DNA from: Leptasterias polaris
Lineage: Eukaryota; Echinodermata; Asteroidea; Forcipulatida; Asteriidae
Direction: 5' to 3'
Assembly: GCA_037783415.1 (NCBI GenBank)
Contig: JAZGTN010000240.1
Coordinates: forward strand, 558,001-622,000
DNA: 64,000 bases
Each line of letters starts with the position of its first letter. The stretch's first letter is position 1. Below, piece after piece: positions 36,201 to 39,094 of this stretch. The position numbers were made by a program, and so were the translations under genes. The notes below the pieces were generated by a model, which had not been told where the DNA came from, did no database searches, and saw only the letters and a program-made list of their open reading frames with translations.

Positions 36201-37598
36201 CTGATCTCTTTTGAAATCATGTCAGTACCAGGCAAGCAACCTTTTTCAGCTGATTTCCGCATTGTTGAATACTCAGCTGTGCCACTGAAGATTGAAAAAA
36301 CACAGGATAAAGTCTTGGTTCACCTTGTACTTCCCTCGTTTCTTGACAACTGTAGTTGCACATCTGCATTTCAAATTTGAGATCTTTGCGGTAACCTTAA
36401 CCCTAAGTCTGCCAATTTGGATTTGGAACTGTCTGAACTTTACTATAATATTTACGGAGATTGTCAAGTATTTTTTGTTATCACATCACACACAATGACC
36501 TCTTTCTAAATTTTATGATTACACATTAATTATGATCTTAAACCTCAACTGTTCCCGAAATTCGCCAATCTGTATTGATTCAGTACTGCAGGTTGAAAAG
36601 CAAAACAAGCAACGGGGCTCCCTGCGTGGGAAGCTTTCACTTAGGTAGTAACACTACCTCATGTTAAGGTCAAGTGGAAGTGTTCAACCATTTTCAAGTG
36701 TAGCTTTTGCTCCATGCAAGTGTTAAGGTCAACTCCTGATAATGCCTACCCTAGGTCAGACAAAAGTGCTTTTTTTAAATCTTGAATTTCTGTAGTAATC
36801 TTGGATTCTTTTTCCATCTTCAGGTCATAGTGCAACTACGGCCAACATGGAGGACGTCGGCGACGAACAAACAGACGAGATGCTTCAGATACTCGTCAAC
36901 ACGGTGAAGAACACAAAGACGAGAAACACGCCCCGGGAGAGGAAGCGAGGACGAACGAACCGCAAATCACGTGAGTGACACCCCCCCCCCCTCCCAACAC
37001 ACCCCACCTTTTATCATGTTACATTTCAGCCCTAGTGCTCATTTAAAAGAATAAAAAGAATGTTAACCTGTCATTTAGACTAGTTACATGATAATTCTGC
37101 TTAGCTGGTAATTGTCTCTACTAAGCTACCTTTGTATTTGATAACTTCTTCGAAATTTTGGCCAGGCGAGTGATTTGACAAAAGTTTTTGCGTTGGATGC
37201 CATAAAAAAAGTCAACAGGTATTGATCAGAATTTCCTTGTATAAAGACTACACTGTCTGAAAATGCTGAGTATCTTATTCTGAGTAATGAGCATTATTGG
37301 CTGTGAAAACAACTAGGTGGGTACTTAGATTTTGTGCAGAAGCAAAAGGGGAGTGCCAAAAATGGTCCAAAATTGCACAGTTTTGTGAATGAATATTCCA
37401 AGCCCATAGTTGAAGTTTTAAAGAAGGTTTTTATTTTCGTCATGGGTTCTATCTATATGTGTCAGTTGTAACTTGTATTGTTTCTTTTTAAATTGTTTTA
37501 CAGTTCGACGAACCCTTAAGGGAGGCACTGGTCTTACCGAAGCAGAGAGCCGAGCCTTGGGCCTCCATCCGGCATGCAAGGCTGGTGTTCAGGTTTGA
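1..37598 (+). CDS. FHOD: FHOD-family formin, C-terminal 1168 residues (20 exons, 5' partial)
   Basis: FHOD formins nucleate and bundle actin filaments in stress fibres and sarcomeres and are released from autoinhibition by Rho/ROCK signalling (known for the family). Joining 20 exons (each listed separately) gives one open frame of 3507 nt including TGA. The order is Ser/Thr/Pro and charged linker (residues about 1-590), DFTDL motif, a short FH1 with poly-Pro runs, an FH2 domain (about 622-1005) with [15 protein letters not shown] and AVGNFLNG motifs, and a C-terminal DAD with PRERKRGR and NRKSLRRTLK. This C-terminal pattern separates FHOD from Diaphanous, DAAM and FMNL formins. The N-terminal GTPase-binding and FH3 regions must lie upstream of the window. 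All introns follow GT-AG. Vertebrates have two paralogues (FHOD1, FHOD3); the sequence alone does not assign this gene to either, and a single invertebrate Fhod is expected. Confidence 0.95.
1146..1217 (+). CDS. FHOD: FHOD exon 2, Arg/Glu/Ala helical cassette
   Basis: A 72-nt phase 1-1 exon between a pyrimidine-rich acceptor ending AACAG and donor GTAAGA. It encodes 24 residues that begin with an Arg block and continue as an Ala/Glu helix ([10 protein letters not shown]). An alternative AG two bases downstream (1146-1147) would give a different frame and a non-helical peptide, so the first AG is preferred. Skipping it keeps the frame. Confidence 0.7.
2734..2877. mobile_element. 144-bp palindromic MITE
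   Basis: Arms of about 55 nt are inverted repeats (GCTAGGTGGCAGCAGACTTA on the left, its complement on the right), separated by a short centre containing GAGCATGCGCA. It is non-coding and non-autonomous, and lies in intron 2. Confidence 0.85.
2952..3020 (+). CDS. FHOD: FHOD exon 3, Thr/Pro-rich cassette
   Basis: A 69-nt phase 1-1 exon with acceptor CTGCAG and donor GTAAGT. The 23 residues include ATLPRNFKP and end in PPLTTTE. It is a linker exon with no recognised domain. It was chosen because it joins in frame to both neighbours. Confidence 0.72.
4380..4741 (-). mobile_element. SINE, tRNA-Leu/Ser-like head (family B)
   Basis: On the minus strand the element starts near 4741 with a tRNA-like head: A-box GGCCGAGCGGTCTA, a long variable arm, B-box GGTTCGATACC. 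It continues CACTTGTGCCCCTGAGCAAG, a body found in many aquatic-animal SINEs. A diverged + copy is at 33834-34075. Confidence 0.75.
4953..5003 (+). CDS. FHOD: FHOD exon 4, basic cassette
   Basis: A 51-nt phase 1-1 exon with acceptor ATAACAG and donor GTAATA. The 17 residues ([17 protein letters not shown]) have a basic core. The splice signals are weaker than those of exons 2 and 3, but phase and openness fit the series. Confidence 0.62.
5442..5592 (-). mobile_element. SINE with internal tRNA-Lys-like module (family A), copy 1
   Basis: The minus strand carries TAGCTCAGTTGGTAGAGC (A-box) and GGTTCAAGTCC (B-box), a well-paired T-arm, and the family's shared flanks (GACAAAATAGG before, TTGAACAAAG complement after). 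There is no usable anticodon loop, so this is a retroposon and not a tRNA gene. Confidence 0.75.
5877..5933 (+). CDS. FHOD: FHOD exon 5, Ser/Thr cassette
   Basis: A 57-nt phase 1-1 exon with a strong T-rich acceptor (TTTTTTGCTTACAG) and donor GTATGT. It encodes 19 residues including VSTTITSRP and SSPVENG. The exon lies inside a longer open frame that runs on into intron and MITE sequence, so the donor sets its end. Confidence 0.68.
6137..6338. mobile_element. MITE with TTGGGAGTCA inner arms (family B1), copy 1
   Basis: An imperfect palindrome with inner inverted repeats TTGGGAGTCA/TGACTCCCAA and ends resembling TGACCCAATTCACC. A second copy lies in intron 11 at 17662-17865. The gene's exon 5 (5877-5933) lies just upstream. 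Confidence 0.7.
6632..6697 (+). CDS. FHOD: FHOD exon 6, Ser/Arg cassette
   Basis: A 66-nt phase 1-1 exon with acceptor TTTATCCAG and donor GTAAGT. The 22 residues include [16 protein letters not shown] and end in TPTE. The RRRS and RSRQS contexts resemble basophilic-kinase sites (inference). Confidence 0.75.
6952..7452. mobile_element. About 500-bp palindromic MITE (family J), copy 1
   Basis: The ends are inverted: TTTTGTGATGCACTCATTTT on the left, GCATCACAAAACTCAGAGCCC on the right in complement. The interior also has mirrored motifs (ATGGGTCTGTAC and its complement). Other copies are at 9319-9818 and, as half an element, at 61299-61550. Confidence 0.75.
7974..8186. mobile_element. MITE with TTTCCCATGAAATATG ends (family C), copy 1
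   Basis: Terminal inverted repeats GGCCTTTCCCATGAAATATG and its near-complement ending GGTCTATT bound about 210 bp. The second copy (61831-62060) shares the whole body, including ATGCGTACAGAC and ACGCCACCAT. Confidence 0.82.
8187..8311 (+). repeat. Dispersed repeat with stem-GAAAC motif
   Basis: The sequence includes CTGCTTACCAACCAAAAG, GGTATAAATGCA and TTTGAGAAAGACT...AGGGTCGAAAC. Its first 45 nt recur at 26643-26688. GACTTTACTAGGGTC followed by GAAAC is a short hairpin next to a GAAAC box, seen in several marine-invertebrate repeats (recalled). Confidence 0.6.
9104..9128. repeat. T-run/G-run junction followed by TTG/CTG triplets
   Basis: About 11 T then 9 G, followed by TTGTTGTTACTGCTGCTGCTGTTG triplets to 9166 (given here as a description, with the longest run split: TTGTTGTTAC and TGCTGCTGCTG). 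It is a low-complexity tract and explains a spurious Leu-rich open frame. Confidence 0.7.
9319..9818. mobile_element. About 500-bp palindromic MITE (family J), copy 2
   Basis: The left end GCTCCAAGGTCATATTAAG and the right end TTAATTAAACCTTGGAGC are inverted repeats, with inner TTTTGTGAT...ATCACAAAAC. Internal mirrored ATGGGTCTGTA and TACAGACCAT are shared with copy 1. It lies in intron 6. Confidence 0.8.
10234..10448. mobile_element. 215-bp MITE with perfect 16-bp ends
   Basis: TAGTCTTGGTGCAAGA and TCTTGCACCAAGACTA are perfect inverted repeats. The outermost TA on both sides may be the target duplication, as in Tc1/mariner-type elements. It ends about 120 nt before exon 7. Confidence 0.85.
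10568..10615 (+). CDS. FHOD: FHOD exon 7, acidic cassette
   Basis: A 48-nt phase 1-1 exon with acceptor CTGTCAG and donor GTGAGT. The 16 residues are [16 protein letters not shown]. It follows the largest intron of the linker region (6698-10567). Confidence 0.72.
11026..11115. mobile_element. Partial copy of GGCGGCTACGGC MITE (family I)
   Basis: GTTCGAATTGGCGGCTACGG matches the left arm of the full element at 33222-33361. The mirrored right arm is missing. Confidence 0.5.
11318..11515. mobile_element. Inverted pair of tRNA-like B-box segments
   Basis: The left arm, GGGATTCGAACCCGAG...TCTAGAGCA, and the right arm, TGCTCTAGA...GTGGGTTCGAATCCCACC, form an imperfect inverted repeat of about 50 nt per arm around a 90-nt spacer. 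Each arm ends in a Pol III B-box-like GGTTCGAATCC, so the element looks like two head-to-head tRNA-derived segments. It is not a functional tRNA because no cloverleaf closes. Confidence 0.55.
12083..12373 (+). CDS. FHOD: FHOD exon 8, charged single-helix segment
   Basis: A 291-nt phase 1-1 exon with acceptor CCTTTGCAG and donor GTAATT. It encodes 97 residues. The first 50 are a dense R/E/K/Q run (for example [18 protein letters not shown]) expected to form a coiled coil or a stable single alpha-helix. The remainder is Ser/Pro-rich with [14 protein letters not shown] proteins carry a comparable charged helical region before FH1. Confidence 0.9.
12527..12720. mobile_element. Partial MITE of TAGACC-type (family M)
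   Basis: TAGACTCCTTGCATGATATG, then ACATCACAAGTTCAAACAGC, matches one arm of the element at 25288-25412 (after complementing). The other end is unclear. The element lies between exons 8 and 9. Confidence 0.4.
12766..13898 (+). CDS. FHOD: FHOD exon 9, linker + DFTDL + FH1 + FH2 start
   Basis: An 1133-nt exon entered in phase 1 after TGCAG and ended in phase 0 at GTAAAC. It encodes 378 residues. The first 240 are disordered Ser/Pro/Glu/Lys sequence with [16 protein letters not shown] and [11 protein letters not shown] patches. Then comes the FHOD-typical NNWDFTDL segment near 13484-13507. The FH1 region (about 13570-13690) has [17 protein letters not shown] and LPPPPPPL, which are profilin or SH3/WW ligands. 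FH2 starts at KTVRLFWKE (about 13734) and runs to [15 protein letters not shown]. Confidence 0.96.
15256..15261 (+). CDS. FHOD: Candidate 6-nt microexon (Asp-Gln) in FH2 intron
   Basis: The intron between two phase-0 exons has a long pyrimidine-rich tract (about 15131-15230, with TGC motifs), then CACAG, six bases GACCAG and a donor-like GTTAGT. Inclusion would insert Asp-Gln in frame at the FH2 linker between EILQK and KILEAG, a stretch that varies among FHOD proteins. This is inference from splice signals only, and the default transcript would omit it. Confidence 0.3.
15407..15564. mobile_element. MITE with CCTTTTCGAAACCACGG-type ends (family K), copy 1
   Basis: GGCCTTTTGGAAACCACGG at the left and TTTCGAAAAGGCC at the right are inverted ends. 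Internal arms GGCTTCAGCTTAGGCTCTG and AGAGCCTAAGCTGGATCCTG also mirror. A second copy is at 56327-56491. Confidence 0.8.
16424..16582 (+). CDS. FHOD: FHOD exon 10, FH2 lasso/linker-knob
   Basis: A 159-nt phase 0-0 exon with acceptor TTCTCGCAG and donor GTAAAT. It encodes 53 residues including [16 protein letters not shown] and NKEGIE, a very close match in pattern to the FHOD signature [14 protein letters not shown] and KEGIEK. Confidence 0.96.
17419..17601 (+). CDS. FHOD: FHOD exon 11, FH2
   Basis: A 183-nt phase 0-0 exon with acceptor TTCACAG and donor GTAACC. It encodes 61 residues starting [11 protein letters not shown], then [12 protein letters not shown] and [17 protein letters not shown] paralogues have the equivalent motifs MPTEEE, NPDIPLGPAE and LWAFKLDYDSME. 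Confidence 0.96.
17662..17865. mobile_element. MITE with TGACCCA ends (family B1), copy 2
   Basis: It is bounded by TGACCCA and TGGGTCA, with inner inverted TTGGGAGTCA/TGACTCCCAA and mirrored TGTGTTAAACAGTG-like centre. It is 60 nt into intron 11. Confidence 0.78.
17880..18130 (-). mobile_element. Degenerate family A SINE, copy 2
   Basis: The tRNA-like module has decayed (CTTGATAGCCAAGTT in place of the A-box on the minus strand). The upstream family body is kept: GTCAATATT, CCAGTCAGAAG, ACTTGGGAAGTGGCA and GGGGATCAC, shared with 33410-33690. Confidence 0.6.
18172..18432. mobile_element. 260-bp palindromic MITE, TATAGACCGTATCG ends (family F)
   Basis: Both ends read TATAGACCGTATCGAATATG inward, followed by ACGTTACCTT and CAAATACCCACAACATGGCG. 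The arms are about 75 nt and nearly perfect. The centre holds CAGGAACGCTGAGTG and its mirror CACTCAGCGTTCCTG. It may be recent because the arms are so well kept. Confidence 0.9.
18515..18634 (+). CDS. FHOD: FHOD exon 12, FH2 GNxxN motif
   Basis: A 120-nt phase 0-0 exon with acceptor TACTACAG and donor GTGAGT. It encodes 40 residues ([16 protein letters not shown] to [11 protein letters not shown]). GNFLN is the FH2 hallmark close to the actin-binding core. A palindromic MITE (18172-18432) ends only about 80 nt upstream of the acceptor. Confidence 0.96.
19235..19500 (+). mobile_element. tRNA-derived SINE (family D)
   Basis: The A-box-like TGGCTAGTGGGTAAAGCC, then 30 nt later the B-box-like AGTTCAATTCC, followed by a body with TCTCCAGTGCTAAGAGGG and TTTTTCTTCGAGCA. 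No family name is assigned. Confidence 0.55.
19662..19823 (+). CDS. FHOD: FHOD exon 13, FH2 core
   Basis: A 162-nt phase 0-0 exon with a CT-rich acceptor (CTCTCCCTCTCCCAACAG) and donor GTACGT. It encodes 54 residues including [22 protein letters not shown], written here as two adjacent motifs, [12 protein letters not shown] and [10 protein letters not shown]. The Lys in IKDT appears to correspond to the FH2 lysine needed for actin assembly in yeast Bni1 (alignment by eye). Confidence 0.96.
20470..20585 (+). CDS. FHOD: FHOD exon 14, FH2
   Basis: A 116-nt exon, phase 0 in and phase 2 out, with acceptor TGTAACAG and donor GTACAG. It encodes [20 protein letters not shown] and then [18 protein letters not shown]. 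It aligns to the VDFEQL segment of FHOD FH2 domains. Confidence 0.94.
20838..21342 (+). repeat. 21-bp minisatellite, about 22 copies
   Basis: The unit is GGCATTGATGCCTGGTCATAG with base changes. Its length is a multiple of three, so it stays open on both strands and encodes GHRALMP-type heptads that are almost certainly not translated. It lies in intron 14. Confidence 0.92.
22020..22080 (+). repeat. Triple 22-bp repeat of an acceptor-like sequence
   Basis: Three copies of CTACATTTCGCCTCTCTTTCAG-like sequence (described in two parts: CTACATTTCGC and CTCTCTTTCAG) put AG at 22034-22035, 22056-22057 and 22078-22079. Each is a good 3' splice-site mimic 125-170 nt before exon 15. Confidence 0.8.
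22204..22278 (+). CDS. FHOD: FHOD exon 15, FH2
   Basis: A 75-nt exon, phase 2 to phase 2, with acceptor TTTTTCAG and donor GTACGA. It encodes [14 protein letters not shown] and then [12 protein letters not shown]. The IVHRRV motif is diagnostic for FHOD FH2 domains. A triple tandem acceptor-like repeat lies about 125-170 nt upstream (22020-22080). Confidence 0.95.
23044..23236 (+). CDS. FHOD: FHOD exon 16, FH2 C-terminal end
   Basis: A 193-nt exon, phase 2 in and phase 0 out, with acceptor CTCGACAG and donor GTACGT. It encodes [20 protein letters not shown], then [20 protein letters not shown], and ends TRGKMITE. The [13 protein letters not shown] and RGRMITE patterns are characteristic of FHOD proteins. 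The tail is a basic helical extension of FH2. Confidence 0.96.
23340..23510. repeat. Fragment of repeat family L
   Basis: It shares GTTTATTCACAGATTTACAC, CATAATTTGCATGGT, GGGAAACCTTCCCTTGAAAT and ATTTTTGTCTGAAATGCT with the full element at 55926-56279. Confidence 0.55.
23511..23610 (-). mobile_element. Family A SINE fragment, copy 3
   Basis: The minus strand shows a B-box GGTTCAAGTCC and GGAGGTCACA, with the flanking family sequence (TTAAACAAAG on +). The A-box side is lost, joining directly to GGCGGCCTCCCTA. Confidence 0.6.
24118..24477 (+). repeat. 180-bp tandem duplication covering the exon 17 acceptor
   Basis: Copies 24118-24297 and 24298-24477 share AAACAAAGATGGCTGCACTG, TCTTCATGACT/TCTTCACGACT and GTTGCTTTTCTTTGT. 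The second ends TTTGTAG (the used acceptor). The first has TTTGTGG, so its AG is lost. The offset is 179-180 nt. Confidence 0.88.
24438..24561 (+). CDS. FHOD: FHOD exon 17, post-FH2 tail
   Basis: A 124-nt exon, phase 0 in and phase 1 out, with acceptor TTTCTTTGTAG and donor GTAAGT. It encodes 41 complete codons including [17 protein letters not shown] and [11 protein letters not shown], comparable to the DKEEDATMKAVLK and LRTRTRTRPG stretch of FHOD3. Its acceptor lies in the second copy of a tandem duplication (24118-24477). Confidence 0.94.
25045..25262 (+). mobile_element. tRNA-derived SINE (family C)
   Basis: B-box-like GTGGGTTCGAGTCATTG is followed by GCATGACACTTGC, a GAATGAGACATTAAGCCGTG tail block and GGGGCTTGCCCCAG. 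GAGACATTAAGCCG is a common tail motif of marine-invertebrate SINEs (recalled). Confidence 0.6.
25288..25412. mobile_element. 125-bp MITE, CATAGACCCC ends (family M)
   Basis: CATAGACCCCTTGCA at the left and ATATGTAAGGGGTGTA at the right are imperfect inverted repeats. Inner GAGGTCAA and TTGACCTC mirror each other. Confidence 0.65.
25502..25845. repeat. 38-bp minisatellite
   Basis: About nine copies of a unit made of GGCAATTCCATAAA and GGCAATTGCCCCCATGCCCA plus TGCA. The GGCAATTGCC half is itself palindromic. The period is not a multiple of three, so all frames stay open only by composition. It lies in intron 17. Confidence 0.92.
26689..26903. mobile_element. 215-bp MITE, ATATTTGGC...GGGCCATCACA ends (family H)
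   Basis: The left arm, AGCCTGACGAGATAGATATT then TGGCGATAGGGCCATCACA, is mirrored by TGTGATGGCCCTACAGCCAA then ATATCC...GGCT. The interior has a short direct repeat, AGTTTTTCTTATGAAAAAA, twice. Confidence 0.8.
27100..29470 (+). other. Intron 17 distal part, mostly unique AT-rich sequence
   Basis: I find no coding exon compatible with the phase-1 junction. A fragment of the family A SINE tail is at 29303-29356 (TTTCAACCCCAAATTATATA, then CCCCTTGTGGTTTATTA). A more GC-rich patch at 27440-27570 has splice-like borders but the wrong phase. Confidence 0.4.
29471..29566 (+). CDS. FHOD: FHOD exon 18, acidic tail cassette
   Basis: A 96-nt phase 1-1 exon with acceptor TTCCCCGTTAG and donor GTACCA. 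It encodes 32 residues with an acidic end ([10 protein letters not shown]). The alternative AG at 29477 would run into a stop, which supports the chosen start. A symmetric exon between two long introns is a candidate for alternative use. Confidence 0.85.
30288..30655 (-). mobile_element. 3' end of a non-LTR retrotransposon (LINE), 5' truncated
   Basis: The minus strand encodes [20 protein letters not shown], then [40 protein letters not shown] and [10 protein letters not shown], the conserved C-terminal tail after the reverse transcriptase of CR1/L2-like LINEs. It ends with GGCGCTCCATAAATGAC and a (TGAT)n microsatellite tail (30290-30310). The catalytic RT is absent. This is a typical dead-on-arrival insertion in intron 18. 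Confidence 0.88.
31430..32470. repeat. About 1-kb degenerate minisatellite
   Basis: Short units such as AGTCCTCAGTGTCGAGTC and AGTGCAAGTCTTCAGTGT alternate over a kilobase. A higher-order period of about 45 nt is visible in places (cuing AGTCTTAGTCCTCAGTGTCG). It lies in intron 18. Confidence 0.9.
33222..33361. mobile_element. 140-bp MITE, GCGGCTACGGCTACAGC arms (family I)
   Basis: AGGCTGTGTCCGAATTAGCG, then GCTACGGCTACAGCT, is mirrored by AGCTGTAGCCGCAATTTGG, then ATACGGCCT. A half copy is at 11026-11115. Confidence 0.82.
33370..33730 (-). mobile_element. Family A SINE, longest copy, with tandem partial unit
   Basis: On the minus strand: a 130-nt body (GATCACACCCAGT complement), AAATAGGGAGACCGCC, a tRNA-Lys-like module (about 33452-33523) and a tail ending GGTTTATTATTTGATA. 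The tail sequence ATCAAATAATAAACCACAA occurs at both edges (33375 and 33693), so a second, truncated unit adjoins the first. Confidence 0.75.
33834..34075 (+). mobile_element. Family B SINE, + copy
   Basis: AAGCCAAGCGGTCTA (A-box) and GTGTGGGTTCGAATCTC (B-box) are followed by GTCGTGACACTTGTGTCC, as in the 4380-4741 element. The 3' part differs, so it may be a subfamily. Confidence 0.65.
34445..34625 (+). mobile_element. Family A SINE, best-preserved tRNA-like module
   Basis: The tRNA-like part is 34473-34544. It has a perfect 7-bp acceptor stem (GACTAGA/TCTAGTC), a perfect D-stem (GCTC/GAGC), and boxes TAGCTCAGTTGG and GGTTCAAATCC. The anticodon stem has a C-A mismatch and the loop lacks T33, and the T-stem is damaged, so it is a SINE rather than a working tRNA. 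It is in inverse orientation to the copy 1 kb upstream. The tail is CCCAGTCAGTTTCCCTTG, then TGGTTTATTATTTGATA. Confidence 0.8.
36824..36970 (+). CDS. FHOD: FHOD exon 19, DAD proximal half
   Basis: A 147-nt phase 1-1 exon with acceptor ATCTTCAG and donor GTGAGT. It encodes [16 protein letters not shown] and then [17 protein letters not shown] proteins have a hydrophobic DEIMDxxV helix followed by a basic RERKRSRxNRKS block, the autoinhibitory DAD that binds the N-terminal half. The first Ser of the KRSR block, a ROCK target in FHOD1, is Gly here. Confidence 0.95.
37504..37598 (+). CDS. FHOD: FHOD exon 20, DAD distal half and C-terminus
   Basis: A 95-nt terminal exon entered in phase 1 after TTTTACAG. 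It encodes [20 protein letters not shown], then [11 protein letters not shown] and TGA (37596-37598). The SLRRTLK and EARALGL patterns match the ends of FHOD1 and FHOD3. The protein ends in a hydrophobic Val, as does human FHOD1 (GLEV), so a class II PDZ ligand is possible (inference). CAG followed by GTTTGA could be a donor, but reading through to TGA gives a normal-length tail. Confidence 0.93.
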
Positions 37599-37810
37599 TT
37601 TACAGATAACAAATTCCAAGTTGATCTTGGAAGACACTCTTTTAAGTGTTGATGATGGTGACCCATATAGTGGTGTTTTCCTTGAAGGAATGTCAGCTTA
37701 GGGGTAGCACTTTGGGAAGTTTGCATCAGAGAGAGAGAGGACAAAACTTGCCCTTGGTCAAGCATTGACAGGCTGACTTGGACAAAACAGGTTCATTGCC
37801 ATCCAGAAAC

Positions 37811-37910
37811 TATCCCAATTGGGGTGTATTGTTATCCCGATTGGGGTGTATTGTTATCCCGATTGGGGTGTGTTGTTATTTCGATTGGGGTATACTGTTA
37901 TCCCGATTGG
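37811..37910 (+). repeat. 22-bp minisatellite in FHOD 3' UTR
   Basis: About 4.5 copies of a 22-bp unit containing ATCCCGATTGGGGT start at 37811, 37833, 37855, 37877 and 37899. Each unit can fold into a 5-bp hairpin (ATCCC/GGGGT with a GATT loop), giving a row of identical small hairpins in the mRNA about 210 nt after the stop. Confidence 0.85.
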
Positions 37911-38429
37911 ACCTACTTCCCCGATGCAGGTATCAGTGGTTCCTGACCGGGAAAACCTATGAGTGGCTGTGATACCTGCTGCAGGGACTGTTCAAGTTGA
38001 AATGGCACGCTGAGTATGGTACTCTTTAAAGAACTTGGACTTCCGGATGAGGTGTTTCATCGTTGACATCATCAAATCCAACATTTCAGAATCATATCTA
38101 CAAAAAGAACTTTGATTAGGACAAAAAAAAAGCTGCGATTAAAAAAAACCAAGAGATTTATTAGTCTTAACTCATCCTTTAAGCAAAGAGTCTGATGGGA
38201 ACCAGTGGTCATTGATTTATCGGCCACAACCATTCCGGTCTTCTGGTTCGTAAAGCCTGCTCTCAAGGATGCGTGCTTTTCTCCATACAAGTCTAGTATC
38301 CTGCGATGTGTGCACAGAGAGAAGAGAGTTGTCTACAAGTTGCCTGACTATCAAACTGAAAGTGAAAGCACAGAATGAAATCATCTAGGAGATGGAGGCT
38401 CATGCCTTTTTATGATATATGCAAAAAAG

Positions 38430-38435
38430 AATAAA
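38430..38435 (+). promoter_or_regulatory. Alternative polyadenylation signal AATAAA
   Basis: This hexamer is 830 nt after the stop codon. The sequence after it is A-rich, with a T/G-rich stretch only about 70 nt further on, so it is weaker than the distal site. It would give a short 3' UTR isoform. Confidence 0.3.
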
Positions 38436-39080
38436 AGCAAGAAAACGCAAAAAAAAGTGCAAAATATACTTTTAAAATACATTTTAACGCTAATAATAGT
38501 ATTTATGTCTTGTGGAATATGGTTCTGTAAAGAAATCTTGCTGTTTAGTGGCATCGTCTGAAAAATGTAATTACAAGAAAAACGTTTTAATGCTTATGAT
38601 TTTACAAACAATAATAAGAAATGTCACCGCTTTTGGCACCTCATTTTAATTTTTTTGTTTAATAGTGTGTGATAACTGGCTTATTATGATCGGTTTTAAA
38701 GATGTTATTAGTGTAAATTTGCCCATTTTAATTAATGTAGATTAGCATTAATTAATCTTTTGATATGTCAACAGACCCAATCTCTTTACTCTTGTTTTGG
38801 ATCCCAAGATATTTGCAGAAATTCAAACGGTTCGGTTCTTGCACAATTTAAGACCTTTATATTTGTAAATATATTAAGCAATCCCCACAGAAAATAATCT
38901 TTTTCTCAGTAAGTGAAAAATTTGCATTTTGTTAATTCTGGGGGCAGTTCACAATTTCTTTTTCTTCAATTTTGTTGACTATTTAAATACGCACAAGTGT
39001 CAATTGGAGAGAGAAAAAAAAACACACAAACAAAACACCAGTGTAAATCTTGCTTCAGAAAAGTGCCGCATTTGAAATGC

Positions 39081-39094
39081 GTTGCCATGGCAAC
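39081..39094. promoter_or_regulatory. Perfect palindromic X-box (RFX-type site)
   Basis: GTTGCCATGGCAAC is a perfect 14-bp palindrome matching the RFX X-box consensus. It lies in the putative long 3' UTR or 3' flank of FHOD, so it may serve as a downstream enhancer. Binding is not shown by sequence alone. Confidence 0.45.

Noticed and set aside
36090..36600. Apparent diverged duplication in intron 18 (AAGATTATCAAGTAT and AGATTGTCAAGTAT)
   Set aside because: Only short words are shared by eye. A dot-plot would be needed before calling it a repeat.
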